DNA from: Chondrinema litorale
Lineage (GTDB): Bacteria; Bacteroidota; Bacteroidia; Cytophagales; Flammeovirgaceae
Reading direction: 5' to 3'
Assembly: GCF_026250525.1 (NCBI RefSeq)
Contig: NZ_CP111043.1
Span: 4,043,001-4,107,000, forward strand
DNA: 64,000 nt
Shown: piece by piece, positions 16,615 through 24,884 of the stretch
Layout of the letters: the number at the start of each line of letters is the position of its first letter
How positions within the stretch are numbered: the stretch's first letter is position 1
Program-made: the position numbers and the translations under genes
The notes under the pieces: generated by a model
What the model was told of the DNA's origin: nothing
The model's input: the letters and a program-made list of their open reading frames with translations, nothing else
The model's database searches: none

Positions 16615-17712
16615 CTATTCTAACAAGAAATCTGAGATGCGTTTTCTTTCTTCTTCTGAAACTTTTAATTTTTCTGTGGTATAATTATCTATAGAAGTGT
16701 AATTGTTTTTGATGTAATATAATGCGTGTTCTAGATAATCTGTTTGCACTTTTAAAAAATCTCCAAGAATTTCTTTCTTCAAAAAAAACTTTCCTTTTTC
16801 AAGTAAAATATGATTCTCCTTATGCCTGTATAGGTTAGATAGCATGTAATCATGCAGAATGGTTTGCTCATTTACACCGAGTAAATGAAGAATTAGTGCA
16901 GCAGCATAACCAGTTCGATCTTTACCTGCTGTGCAATGAAATACCAAAGGATAATTTTTTTCATCTTTCAATATATCAAAAAACATCTGGTATTGATCGA
17001 AAGCAGATTCTACAAGGAAGATGTAAATATCTTTCATTATTTGGTAAGCATTCAACTTATTACCTTCTCCACGAAGGAGTGCACTTTTAATCATATTTTC
17101 TTGCTCACCTTGTTGTATAGGAATGGGTACATATTTAATATTTGAAGGGAGTCTGTCTATATTTTTTAGCCTTTCTTCTCTGCCTCTAAAATCTATTACA
17201 GTTTTTATCCCTAATTCTTTAAGAACCGCCCAACTATTAAAGTTGAGATTGCCAAGATTATCTGCCCTAAAAACTTTTCCCCACTTAACAGATTTTTTAT
17301 CACTCGTAATATATCCACCTATGTCTCTAAAGTTGCAAGTACCCGGCATAGGTACAAGTCGCTCTCTAAAAGATAAAATCTTATCGCTGGCTTTGCCACT
17401 TAGATGCAATTCTGGATATAAATGTCTATCAAGTATAAAGTCAACCTTATTCTGCTCAGACCAAAGATGATTATATAGTTCTTTGTTTTTTTGTTTGATA
17501 CTTACAGATGAAATCGACGTCTTTAGTTCTTCGGGTATATGAATATGTATTCGCTGATCTTTTCTATAGGCAAAAGGAAAATTTAATGAATTATGATAGA
17601 AGGATGCCTCATCCAGTAAAACAGGATCAGGAAACCTAAACTGAGGGAAATAGCGAGCAAGCTGTGTTGTTACAAAATACCTTGAAAGATTAGCGAAAAA
17701 GTGAATGTACAT
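16615..17712 (-). CDS. Tyrosine/serine-type protein phosphatase
   Basis: The 365-residue protein carries the dual-specificity phosphatase signature HCTAGKDRTG, with catalytic Cys260 and Arg266. The family's NFRDIGG motif is at 127-133 and DFRGREE at 174-180. This places it in the Y_phosphatase3 group, which hydrolyses phosphotyrosine, phosphoserine or phosphoinositides. The first 115 residues are an extra N-terminal domain I do not recognise. No signal peptide is evident. It is the third gene of a tight operon: its start lies 9 bases after the stop of the TPR membrane gene, so a role in the same process is likely. Confidence 0.88.
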   Translation of the reverse strand: MYIHFFANLSRYFVTTQLARYFPQFRFPDPVLLDEASFYHNSLNFPFAYRKDQRIHIHIPEELKTSISSVSIKQKNKELYNHLWSEQNKVDFILDRHLYPELHLSGKASDKILSFRERLVPMPGTCNFRDIGGYITSDKKSVKWGKVFRADNLGNLNFNSWAVLKELGIKTVIDFRGREERLKNIDRLPSNIKYVPIPIQQGEQENMIKSALLRGEGNKLNAYQIMKDIYIFLVESAFDQYQMFFDILKDEKNYPLVFHCTAGKDRTGYAAALILHLLGVNEQTILHDYMLSNLYRHKENHILLEKGKFFLKKEILGDFLKVQTDYLEHALYYIKNNYTSIDNYTTEKLKVSEEERKRISDFLLE

Positions 17713-17721
17713 GCTCTGTAT

Positions 17722-18957
17722 TTACTTCATAATCAAATAATTGGCTATCCAACCATATAAGAATATACCTATTAAAAATGCAGGAATTAACATGCCTGCC
17801 AGTGCCGGAACAAAGATGCCAAGCAAACCAGCAATACCAATGGCAGAGGTAACTGCTATCAGATATTTTCTACCCTTAGAATTTCGGGGAGCCTGAAAAG
17901 TGCCTCCAACCGGAATTAACATTAATCCAGACCAAATACCTCCTAAAAGCAATGCTGAAAGGTTTGTTGCAAAATATGCTCCTACGCAAATTATACACAC
18001 AACAAGAAAACCTCCAACAAGATTCGATGCTGTTTTTTCGTCGTTATCTAGCGCATATTTTCCAAGCGGATGCAAGCGTAAAAACAAATCGGAAAGTGGA
18101 GAGGCTATCCAAGTTGAAAATACAAACAGTAAGTACACCAACATTAATGGATATAAGAAAGGTGCTATAGATGGATTTTCTGCGGCAATTCTTCCAATAA
18201 ATTTATAGGCGAGGTATAAGCCAATTATCAGTATCCACTGGTTTCTCTTACTTAATTTAGATGTCCATAAAAAGTAGTTGAGAATCGATCTGTAAAGAAA
18301 GTTTTTAGCCTTAATAGATTCTTTTAATCCTTCTTTAGCAGGAATACTGTTCGGGTTAATTCTTAAAGCTTCTTTAAAATGTCCTTGTGCTTTATCGTGA
18401 TTACCCGCCTCAATTTCTGTCCAACCTTTATTTACATGAGAGAGAACATTTTCTGGTGCATTTTTTAAAGCAAAATCGACAGTGGCAGCGGCTTCTTCTT
18501 TGCGGTTGAGCTTCATTAATGCCATTGTTCTTAAATTAAGGCAAGAGATATGGTCTGGTTCGGCTCTTAATCCAATTTCGGCATATTCCAATGCCTTTTC
18601 CCATTGGTGTTTTGCAAAATAGATATTACCTTTTATCAAAAAGAAATCTGCTTGATAGGGATAAATTTTAATGGCTTCATCAATAGCATATTCGGCTTCT
18701 TTAAGGTTACCCATATGCAGATAAATTCTTGATAAAGTCAAATAATTGTATGGTTTATCAGGATTGATGCCTATCGCTTTTTCAATAGTAGTTTTAGCTT
18801 CGGTTGTTTTGTTTTGAGCTAATTGGCATTCAGCCAGATAAAAATAGGCAATGTCATTTTCTGGATTAATTGCGATCTCTTTTCTGATTTCACTTTCTGC
18901 CTCAGTGTATTTTTCTCTTTTTATTAGGAATTCAGCTCGCTGTTGAAAGGCGTTCAT
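17722..18957 (-). CDS. TPR protein with C-terminal membrane domain
   Basis: Residues 1 to about 215 of this 411-residue protein form about six canonical TPR units, for example a block with AYFYLAECQLAQNKTTEA and later blocks with YNYLTLSRIYLHMGNLKEA. From about 235 to 411 there are six or so hydrophobic helices, interrupted by RLHPLGKYALDNDEK. The TPR part probably faces the cytoplasm. The gene sits 3 bases after the AAA+ ATPase gene and 9 bases before the phosphatase gene. Specific function is unknown; it may be the membrane receptor for the ATPase. Confidence 0.8.
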   Translation of the reverse strand: MNAFQQRAEFLIKREKYTEAESEIRKEIAINPENDIAYFYLAECQLAQNKTTEAKTTIEKAIGINPDKPYNYLTLSRIYLHMGNLKEAEYAIDEAIKIYPYQADFFLIKGNIYFAKHQWEKALEYAEIGLRAEPDHISCLNLRTMALMKLNRKEEAAATVDFALKNAPENVLSHVNKGWTEIEAGNHDKAQGHFKEALRINPNSIPAKEGLKESIKAKNFLYRSILNYFLWTSKLSKRNQWILIIGLYLAYKFIGRIAAENPSIAPFLYPLMLVYLLFVFSTWIASPLSDLFLRLHPLGKYALDNDEKTASNLVGGFLVVCIICVGAYFATNLSALLLGGIWSGLMLIPVGGTFQAPRNSKGRKYLIAVTSAIGIAGLLGIFVPALAGMLIPAFLIGIFLYGWIANYLIMK

Positions 18958-18960
18958 TCT

Positions 18961-20301
18961 TTATTTTTTAATTTTTAAATATTGGATTATCTCATCATAC
19001 AAACCAGATTCATTAGCAAATAAAGCATAGTTTTTTGCTGTTTCGAACCACTCTGTTGTGGTGGATTTGTGTTGATTTGCAGCCTTCATCAAATCTTTTG
19101 TAGTAATAGGAACTGGCCTGCCTTGCTCCATAGATTCGTCCAGTTTAGATTCAATCGCAATATCTACGATAGCTTTCAGGTCTGCTCCCGAATACCTGTG
19201 GGTTGCTTTTGCTATTTTGGCAAAATCTATTTTTTCAACAGGTTTATTTTTGAGATGAATGTCTAAAATTACTTTTCTAGCTTCTTCGTCGGGTGGTGGA
19301 ATAAAAATGATTCTGTCAAATCTACCCGGTCTTCTAAAAGCAGAATCCAGATGCCAAGGAGCATTTGTTGCAGCTAATATTAAAACACCTTCATTAGAAT
19401 ATTCAACACCATCTAGCTCAGACAGAAACTGGTTAATCAATTGCCTACCAGCACTTTGGCGCATATCACTTCTACTAGCTCCTAAAGCATCTACTTCATC
19501 AAAAAATAAAACTCCCGGATTTAGTCTTCGTGCTTTTTCAAAAATTGCGTGCAGGTTTCTTTCACTTTGTCCAAGATAAAGATCGAGTATATCATTAATT
19601 CCTACAGAAATAAAAGAGGCATTTATTTCACCAGCAGTAGCTCTGGCAAGGTGAGTTTTACCACAACCGGGAGGGCCATACATTAAAATACCTCCACCAG
19701 TTTTTTTGCCATATGCTTGGTAAATTTCAGGATGTTTTAAAGGATAAATGATTTTTTTACTGATCTCGCTTTTGATTTTTTCCATTCCACCGACTTGTTC
19801 AAAGCCAGCTTGTGGTTTTTCTATGTCAGGATCAGAAAAATCTCCTTCATCTTCTGCTCCTAATTTTATTTTTTGAGGTTCATTTGAGATATTTCCTTTT
19901 TTACTGTCTTTAATTTCTTTTTCAAGTGCAATATCTTCTAGTGCAGGATTTATTATAAGTGCTTTTTGGTATGCATCTTCTGCATCTTCGATCTGCTTAT
20001 TTTGTAATAAAACTCTTGCGTATAAAATCCATCCTTTTGCAGGGAAGTTTCCATCTGTATTGATCGATTCTATTAATACCAGAGCTGCTGAGTTTTTTTC
20101 TTGTTTTCTGAATACTTCACAAAGATCTAGTTTTGCTTCAATATCAGTTTGGGAGAGTTTTAATACCTCTTTTAATTCTAGTTCAGCTTCTTCAAATTTT
20201 TGTAATTTGATTAACTGCTTAGAAAAATATTTTCTTAAAGCTATATTTTCTGGGGAGTTTCTTACCGCTTCTCGCAGACTTTTCAATTCTTCAGGTTCCA
20301 A
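18961..20301 (-). CDS. AAA+ ATPase with N-terminal TPR region
   Basis: Residues 1-125 of this 446-residue protein are TPR-like helices, 126-165 an acidic linker, and 166-400 one AAA domain of the classical Cdc48/Vps4/FtsH group. Walker A is GPPGCGKT (209-216), a pore-loop-like YLGQSE starts at 242, Walker B has Asp268-Glu269, sensor 1 is AATN (310-313), arginine fingers lie in FRRPGR (322-327), and sensor 2 is SGADL (371-375). All catalytic residues are present, so an active hexameric unfoldase or remodeller is expected. No protease domain is attached. It leads the three-gene operon with the TPR membrane protein and phosphatase. Confidence 0.88.
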   Translation of the reverse strand: MEPEELKSLREAVRNSPENIALRKYFSKQLIKLQKFEEAELELKEVLKLSQTDIEAKLDLCEVFRKQEKNSAALVLIESINTDGNFPAKGWILYARVLLQNKQIEDAEDAYQKALIINPALEDIALEKEIKDSKKGNISNEPQKIKLGAEDEGDFSDPDIEKPQAGFEQVGGMEKIKSEISKKIIYPLKHPEIYQAYGKKTGGGILMYGPPGCGKTHLARATAGEINASFISVGINDILDLYLGQSERNLHAIFEKARRLNPGVLFFDEVDALGASRSDMRQSAGRQLINQFLSELDGVEYSNEGVLILAATNAPWHLDSAFRRPGRFDRIIFIPPPDEEARKVILDIHLKNKPVEKIDFAKIAKATHRYSGADLKAIVDIAIESKLDESMEQGRPVPITTKDLMKAANQHKSTTTEWFETAKNYALFANESGLYDEIIQYLKIKK

Positions 20302-20629
20302 GGGTAAAATTATTTTTAGTGTTATGCTTAATTAAACTGATTAATGCACATTATTTCGCATTTTATTATTATTCATGCAGTTTTTACTGCTTTACTAAAG
20401 TCAGATTGCAAGTATAAATAATGTTATTAATTCTTAAGTTGCTATTCCAAAATATTACTTACCCTTAAGATAAAAGTTATTTTTTGATTTCAAATGTTTT
20501 ACACACATGACACAACCGGATTGATTTATTAAATTTTTCAATAAATTGGTCGATTATTACTACTAGCATACACGCATTATCTCACTTATTGAATGCTGAT
20601 CAATAGGTATTAACTATCAAAAAAATAAA
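20302..20629. other. Divergent intergenic region
   Basis: These 328 bases separate the minus-strand AAA+ operon from the plus-strand Nudix regulator and should hold both promoters. I found no element pair that meets the TTTG-N19-TAnnTTTG form on either strand. A short inverted repeat, TATTGA and TCAATA, lies about 30 bases upstream of the Nudix start. Confidence 0.5.
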
Positions 20630-21325
20630 ATGAAATATAAGGGTATAGAAGTTTTGGACTCGATTACGGTTGATTGTGCAATATTTGGTTTCGAAAATAA
20701 TGAGCTAAAAGTACTACTTGTAAGAAGAAATATTGAACCTCAGAAAGGCATTTGGGCTTTACCGGGTGGTTGGATCGGCGTTGAAGAAGACGTTGATGAT
20801 GCTGCTAAAAGGATTTTGGAAGAAGCTACAGGTGTTGGAGGTATTTTTATGAAACAAGTATCTTCTTTTGGTAGAGTTAGCAGGTTTCCCGACAAGAGAA
20901 TTATTACAATTGGTTACAGTGCTTTGGTGCAACCTCAAGATTACTCATTAAGGCCGGGTCAAGATACAAGTGATGTAGTTTGGCAACAAATTAATGAAGT
21001 TGGCCAACTCACTTTTGACCACAATGAAATCTTAGAGGCATCTCTTAAGTCTTTAAGAACAAATGCCAGACATGCTTTAATAGGGATTGAGCTTTTGCCT
21101 GAGAAATTTACTTTATCTCAGTTGCAAGCATTACACGAAGCAATTCTAGGTGTCACGCTAAACAAGCGAAACTTTAGAACAAAAATGAACAAGTTAAAAG
21201 TGATTAAAGCCTTAAACGAATGGCAGACAGAGGTTTCTCACAGACCGGCTCAACTGTATACTTTTGACAAAGAGCAGTATTATAAGATAGTTAATGAAGA
21301 TTATGAATATGAATTGATTGTTTAA
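20630..21325 (+). CDS. Nudix-domain transcriptional regulator, NrtR/AraR-like
   Basis: The 231-residue protein has a Nudix fold at residues 10-145 and a C-terminal winged-helix region near 155-225 (LSQLQALHEAILG, then LNKRNFRTKMNKL). This is the arrangement of NrtR and of the Bacteroidota sugar regulator AraR. The Nudix box is damaged: RILEEATG (61-68) replaces REUxEExG, so two of the three metal-binding glutamates are Ile62 and Ala66. It is probably a ligand-sensing repressor rather than a hydrolase. The effector, possibly an ADP-ribose-type or phosphorylated sugar compound, is not known. panC starts 77 bases downstream. Confidence 0.82.
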   Translation: MKYKGIEVLDSITVDCAIFGFENNELKVLLVRRNIEPQKGIWALPGGWIGVEEDVDDAAKRILEEATGVGGIFMKQVSSFGRVSRFPDKRIITIGYSALVQPQDYSLRPGQDTSDVVWQQINEVGQLTFDHNEILEASLKSLRTNARHALIGIELLPEKFTLSQLQALHEAILGVTLNKRNFRTKMNKLKVIKALNEWQTEVSHRPAQLYTFDKEQYYKIVNEDYEYELIV

Positions 21326-21366
21326 ATAGAGCTATTATCTGATTTAAGATAAGAAAACAAACACAA

Positions 21367-21402
21367 AATTACCTAGTTTTGCTCCATCAAATCTAGGTAA
21401 TT
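21367..21402 (+). promoter_or_regulatory. Palindromic operator candidate over the panC promoter
   Basis: AATTACCTAG (21367-21376) and CTAGGTAATT (21393-21402) are perfect 10-bp inverted repeats with centres 26 bases apart. The right arm touches the panC ATG at 21403. The left arm overlaps a -7 element TAGTTTTG (21374-21381). A dimeric regulator bound here would block transcription initiation. The neighbouring Nudix-HTH protein is an obvious candidate, by position only. Confidence 0.5.
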
Positions 21403-22257
21403 ATGAAGGTTATAAGTGAATTAAAAGAGACAAATAGCTTTGTACGTAAGTTAAGAGCAGATGGTAAAAAAGTGGGGTTTGTGCCAACAATGGGTGCTTT
21501 ACATCAAGGGCATATATCGCTTATTGAGGCAAGCAAAAATGAAAACGATTATACAATTTGTAGTATTTATGTAAATCCTACACAATTTAATAATAAGGAA
21601 GATTTCGAGACCTATCCTAATCTTTTTGCGCAAGATAAAGCTAAGTTAGAAGAAGCCGGTTGCGATGTAATTTTTACACCTTCGCATGAGAGTATGTATC
21701 CTAATGGGGTAGATAATCTATTAAGTTTCGATTTTGGGTCGCTTACATCTGTGCTCGAAGGAAAATACAGACCCGGACATTTTAGTGGTGTAGGCATTGT
21801 AGTTTCAAAGCTATTAAATATAGTGATGCCAGATGTCGCTTATTTTGGCCAGAAAGATTTACAACAGTTTATGGTAATTAGAAAACTGGTAAGCGATCTA
21901 TCGATTATGACCGAAGTTAAAAGCTGTCCGACTTTAAGAGAGCCTGATGGATTGGCAATGTCTTCAAGAAATTTGCGACTTAATGAAGAAGAACGTAATA
22001 TAGCACCATTACTTTATCGAGTATTAAAAGAGGCAAAAACAGCTTTAATCGAAGGAAATGATGTGGGTAATGTTCAGAAAAAGGCTTTTGATTCAATTGC
22101 TGCAAATGCATTATTTACACCAGAGTATATCGAAGTTGTTGATTTTAATTCTTTTAGTTTGATAAAAAATGGCAAAATAAATAATAGTGTAGCTATTTGT
22201 TTGTCAGCTCATTTAGGGAAAGCACGCTTAATAGATAATGTTATCGTTGAAGTTTGA
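21403..22257 (+). CDS. panC: Pantothenate synthetase
   Basis: The 284-residue protein joins pantoate and beta-alanine using ATP to make pantothenate, the precursor of coenzyme A. It has the class I-type signature PTMGALHQGH with His34 and His37, the YVNPTQF loop, GQKDLQQF and the SSRN pantoate-binding segment. Length is typical. The mRNA leader would be only about 15 bases if transcription starts from the -7 element at 21374. panD follows 111 bases later, so the two steps of the pathway are clustered. Confidence 0.96.
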   Translation: MKVISELKETNSFVRKLRADGKKVGFVPTMGALHQGHISLIEASKNENDYTICSIYVNPTQFNNKEDFETYPNLFAQDKAKLEEAGCDVIFTPSHESMYPNGVDNLLSFDFGSLTSVLEGKYRPGHFSGVGIVVSKLLNIVMPDVAYFGQKDLQQFMVIRKLVSDLSIMTEVKSCPTLREPDGLAMSSRNLRLNEEERNIAPLLYRVLKEAKTALIEGNDVGNVQKKAFDSIAANALFTPEYIEVVDFNSFSLIKNGKINNSVAICLSAHLGKARLIDNVIVEV

Positions 22258-22304
22258 TTAATGTTCTTAATGTGGGAAACGAACAGAAATATAATATTCA
22301 ATGT

Positions 22305-22312
22305 TATCTTTG
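22305..22312 (+). promoter_or_regulatory. Possible -7 element of panD
   Basis: TATCTTTG fits TAnnTTTG, but the -33 position has no TTTG. It lies 57 bases before panD, suggesting that panD and the next gene can be transcribed apart from panC. Confidence 0.35.
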
Positions 22313-22368
22313 CGAAAAACTGGTAAATGGGCAGGGAGTTTCCCGATAAACAACAGGAATAGGAAACC

Positions 22369-22716
22369 ATGTATATTGAAATATTAAAATCTAAAATTCA
22401 TCGGGTTAAAGTAACACAGGCAGAATTGAATTATGTGGGAAGCATAACTATTGATGAAGACCTGATGAAAGCAGCAGACCTGATCGAAGGGGAAAAGGTA
22501 CAGATTGTAAATAATAATAATGGCGAACGCTTCGAAACGTACGTAATTACCGGAGAAGCAGGTAGTGGTGTTCTTTGTTTGAATGGCGCTGCGGCAAGAA
22601 GAGTACAAGTAGGCGATATTCTGATTATTATTTCATACATGAGTGTGAAAAAGAAAAAGGCTGCTGAATACAAGCCTCTTTTGGTTTTTCCTGATGAAAA
22701 TAATCGTATTTCCTGA
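22369..22716 (+). CDS. panD: Aspartate 1-decarboxylase proenzyme
   Basis: The 115-residue protein matches PanD. The self-cleavage site is Gly24-Ser25 in YVGSITID, where Ser25 becomes the pyruvoyl cofactor. The NGAAAR motif follows. It makes beta-alanine from aspartate for PanC. The next gene begins 12 bases after the stop, so the two are probably co-transcribed. Confidence 0.95.
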   Translation: MYIEILKSKIHRVKVTQAELNYVGSITIDEDLMKAADLIEGEKVQIVNNNNGERFETYVITGEAGSGVLCLNGAAARRVQVGDILIIISYMSVKKKKAAEYKPLLVFPDENNRIS

Positions 22717-22728
22717 GTTTAAACCTCT

Positions 22729-23769
22729 ATGAAATTCACTTTAAAATCTTCATTAAAATACCTTGTATCATTGGTATTTGGAATCGCATTGTTCTGGTGG
22801 CTTTACAGAGAGAAAAACTATCAGGATTTATACGATAGATTTCAAAATATCAACATGTTCTGGGTAGCAATGTCTGGAGTTACAGCATTAATTAGCCATT
22901 GGGCGAGGGCATACAGATGGAAAATTGCATTAAAGCCATTTAATCTGCATGTAAGTACCTTTAGAGCCATGTTGGCTGTTATGGTAGGTTATTTTGCCAA
23001 TATGATTATCCCTCGTATAGGTGAATTTGCCAGAAGTGGAATCTTAAAACGAACAGACGATACACCTGTAAATATCTCATTTGGAGCAATTATAGCCGAA
23101 AGAGCTATCGACCTTATTATTTTAATGCTTCTTACAGGCTCAGTTTTTTTACTTGAGTTTGATAAAGTAGGCACTTTTGTACTAGATAAATTACAAAGTA
23201 CTTCAGGTAACCTAATGCTTAAAGTGTTGCTACTTTCGGCAGTTGGTGTACTTGGTTTGTCTGTGTTGTTTATATTATATAAGTATAGAGCCAGATTTAA
23301 AGAGAATTTTATCTATAATAAGGGTAAAGAGTTTTTAGAAGGTATTAAAGAAGGTATTCTTAGTATAAAAGAACTCTCTACTTCTGACAGAGTAAGATAT
23401 GTTGCACTTACATTATGTATTTGGGTAATGTATTTTTTAATGTCTTACTTGTTTTTCTTCTCTCTTGAAGAAACCTCATCTTTAGGAGTTAAATGTGGCC
23501 TTACTACATTAATTATGGGTGGTATTGGTATGGCTATACCAACTCCAGGTGGAATGGGCTCATATCATATATTTGTTTCTTTTTGCCTTACAGTTTATGG
23601 GCTTGAGAAAGGGCTTAGCAGCGATTTTGCATTGCTAATGCATTCTACTCAATCGCTCATTGTAATCATTCTAGGTGCGATCAGTTTGGTAATTACGATG
23701 ATTATCATTTTAAACAAAAAAGAATCACCATCTGAGCCAGAAGATGTTGAAGCAAATATCTACCGATAA
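22729..23769 (+). CDS. YbhN/MprF-like flippase-domain membrane protein
   Basis: The 346-residue protein has about eight membrane helices and the pattern of the lysylphosphatidylglycerol synthase transmembrane (UPF0104) family. Marks are SHWARAYRWKIAL, IIPRIGEFARSGIL with the conserved Arg-x-Gly-Glu, a family-typical ERAIDL and GGIGMAIPTPGGMGSYH. The family moves or flips lipids; no synthase domain is attached here. The substrate is unknown. It is co-transcribed with panD, but no link to coenzyme A is evident. Confidence 0.85.
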   Translation: MKFTLKSSLKYLVSLVFGIALFWWLYREKNYQDLYDRFQNINMFWVAMSGVTALISHWARAYRWKIALKPFNLHVSTFRAMLAVMVGYFANMIIPRIGEFARSGILKRTDDTPVNISFGAIIAERAIDLIILMLLTGSVFLLEFDKVGTFVLDKLQSTSGNLMLKVLLLSAVGVLGLSVLFILYKYRARFKENFIYNKGKEFLEGIKEGILSIKELSTSDRVRYVALTLCIWVMYFLMSYLFFFSLEETSSLGVKCGLTTLIMGGIGMAIPTPGGMGSYHIFVSFCLTVYGLEKGLSSDFALLMHSTQSLIVIILGAISLVITMIIILNKKESPSEPEDVEANIYR

Positions 23770-23785
23770 ACTTCATTTTGTACAA

Positions 23786-24295
23786 TTAGTATTGAATAAG
23801 TGAACTCGGGTTGAGATAAAACATCTTTTTCCAACCTTGATGGCTAGTATCAATTCGCCATGGTAGCGGAATTAAAGTTACAATTGAGTAATGTAAATGT
23901 GGAGGTTTGCCTTTCGCATTTCCACTATCGCCTACAGTACCTATTTTATCGTTCTGGTTTACTATTTTAAAACCACTTGTACTGATGCTTTCTAAATGTG
24001 CATAATAGTGCAAGCGTCATTTGGGGCCGAGAATTACAACAATATTTCCTCCCATGCTTATTTGGCCAGAGTACAACACAAAACCTTTGGATGCTGAACG
24101 AATATTTGTGCCTTTTTTAGCAAAAATATCGATGCCTTTATGTGTTACTGATCTGCCCCATGGATAATACCAGAATGAGTCTTTATGATAATCTTGTTTG
24201 CCAGCACCTTCTACTGGCATTCTAATAGCGTCTCTTAGCAGTAAAACCGCTATAAAAACAACTAAAAAGCATAATTTCAATACGTTTTTTAGCAT
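23786..24295 (-). pseudogene. M23 family metallopeptidase, interrupted by in-frame TGA
   Basis: Reading from the ATG at 24295, codons 1-92 encode a membrane anchor (residues 4-21) and the start of a LytM domain: HKGIDIF with the zinc ligands His and Asp, then GGNIVVILGPK. A TGA at 24019-24017 interrupts the frame. The same frame resumes with RLHYYAHLES and then PPHLHYS, which holds the remaining zinc ligands. Both halves align with one M23 peptidase of about 169 residues. From memory of the family the lost codon is usually Trp, so TGG to TGA is the likely change. It is either a recent pseudogene, a readthrough gene or a sequencing error. Confidence 0.8.
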
Positions 24296-24884
24296 TATGA
24301 GTTCTTTTATTAATACAGCATTTGTTAAATAGATTGATCAACTTTTAGATTGATCTTGTTACTCACACTGGTAGAGCATTTATAGTGAAATTTTATTTGT
24401 ATAAGTCTGTAGTTTCAATGAATAAAATATTACAAATTTGCGGGTTATTTTAATTGGGGTATTCAACAAAGAACAATTGTTTAAGCTAATTTGAAATAAA
24501 TTAGTTAGTAGTGGGGGATTTAACAGATCGGTAATCATCTGCGAGAGAGAATTTTCTTTTTTTGGAAATATCCAATTTGAAATCTAGAAAATAATTAAAA
24601 AAAAAGATTTTTATTTTTGATAAAATATGAGTTAGAATTGAAAAAGGAATAAAAATTTAATAGTTTTTCAAACTTTTTTAAATACAAGTCTCTTTTATAA
24701 AATAAGAAGATTATCTTAAAAAAATTCAATATTTTAAAAACAGTTTTTTTAATATTTCGAGTTATAACATCTAAAAGTAGCTTAAGCAAAAGGTAGTCGG
24801 TATTTGCGTATGCGGATATGTATTTTTGTTAATTAGTATATTAATATTAGTTTTGTTAATAACTCGAATCACTTGATTTTTCCA
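24296..24884. other. Long AT-rich region upstream of sucA
   Basis: These 589 bases hold no recognised gene. An extremely A/T-rich core lies at about 24590-24780. A TATTTTTG at 24821-24828 matches the -7 consensus about 55 bases before sucA, but no TTTG lies 19 bases before it. An inverted repeat, CTAATTT with AAATTAG, is near 24490. The region may contain sucA regulatory sites that I cannot resolve. Confidence 0.5.

Noticed and set aside
24017..24019. TGA in the M23 gene read as selenocysteine or as tryptophan
   Set aside because: No selenocysteine insertion structure was noticed after the codon, and other genes in the window end normally at TGA, so general recoding is unlikely.
24595..24789. 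Minus-strand open frame of 64 codons rich in Phe, Leu and Lys
   Set aside because: It lies in an extremely A/T-rich stretch, has no protein-like pattern and no promoter; its composition is what random AT-rich DNA gives.
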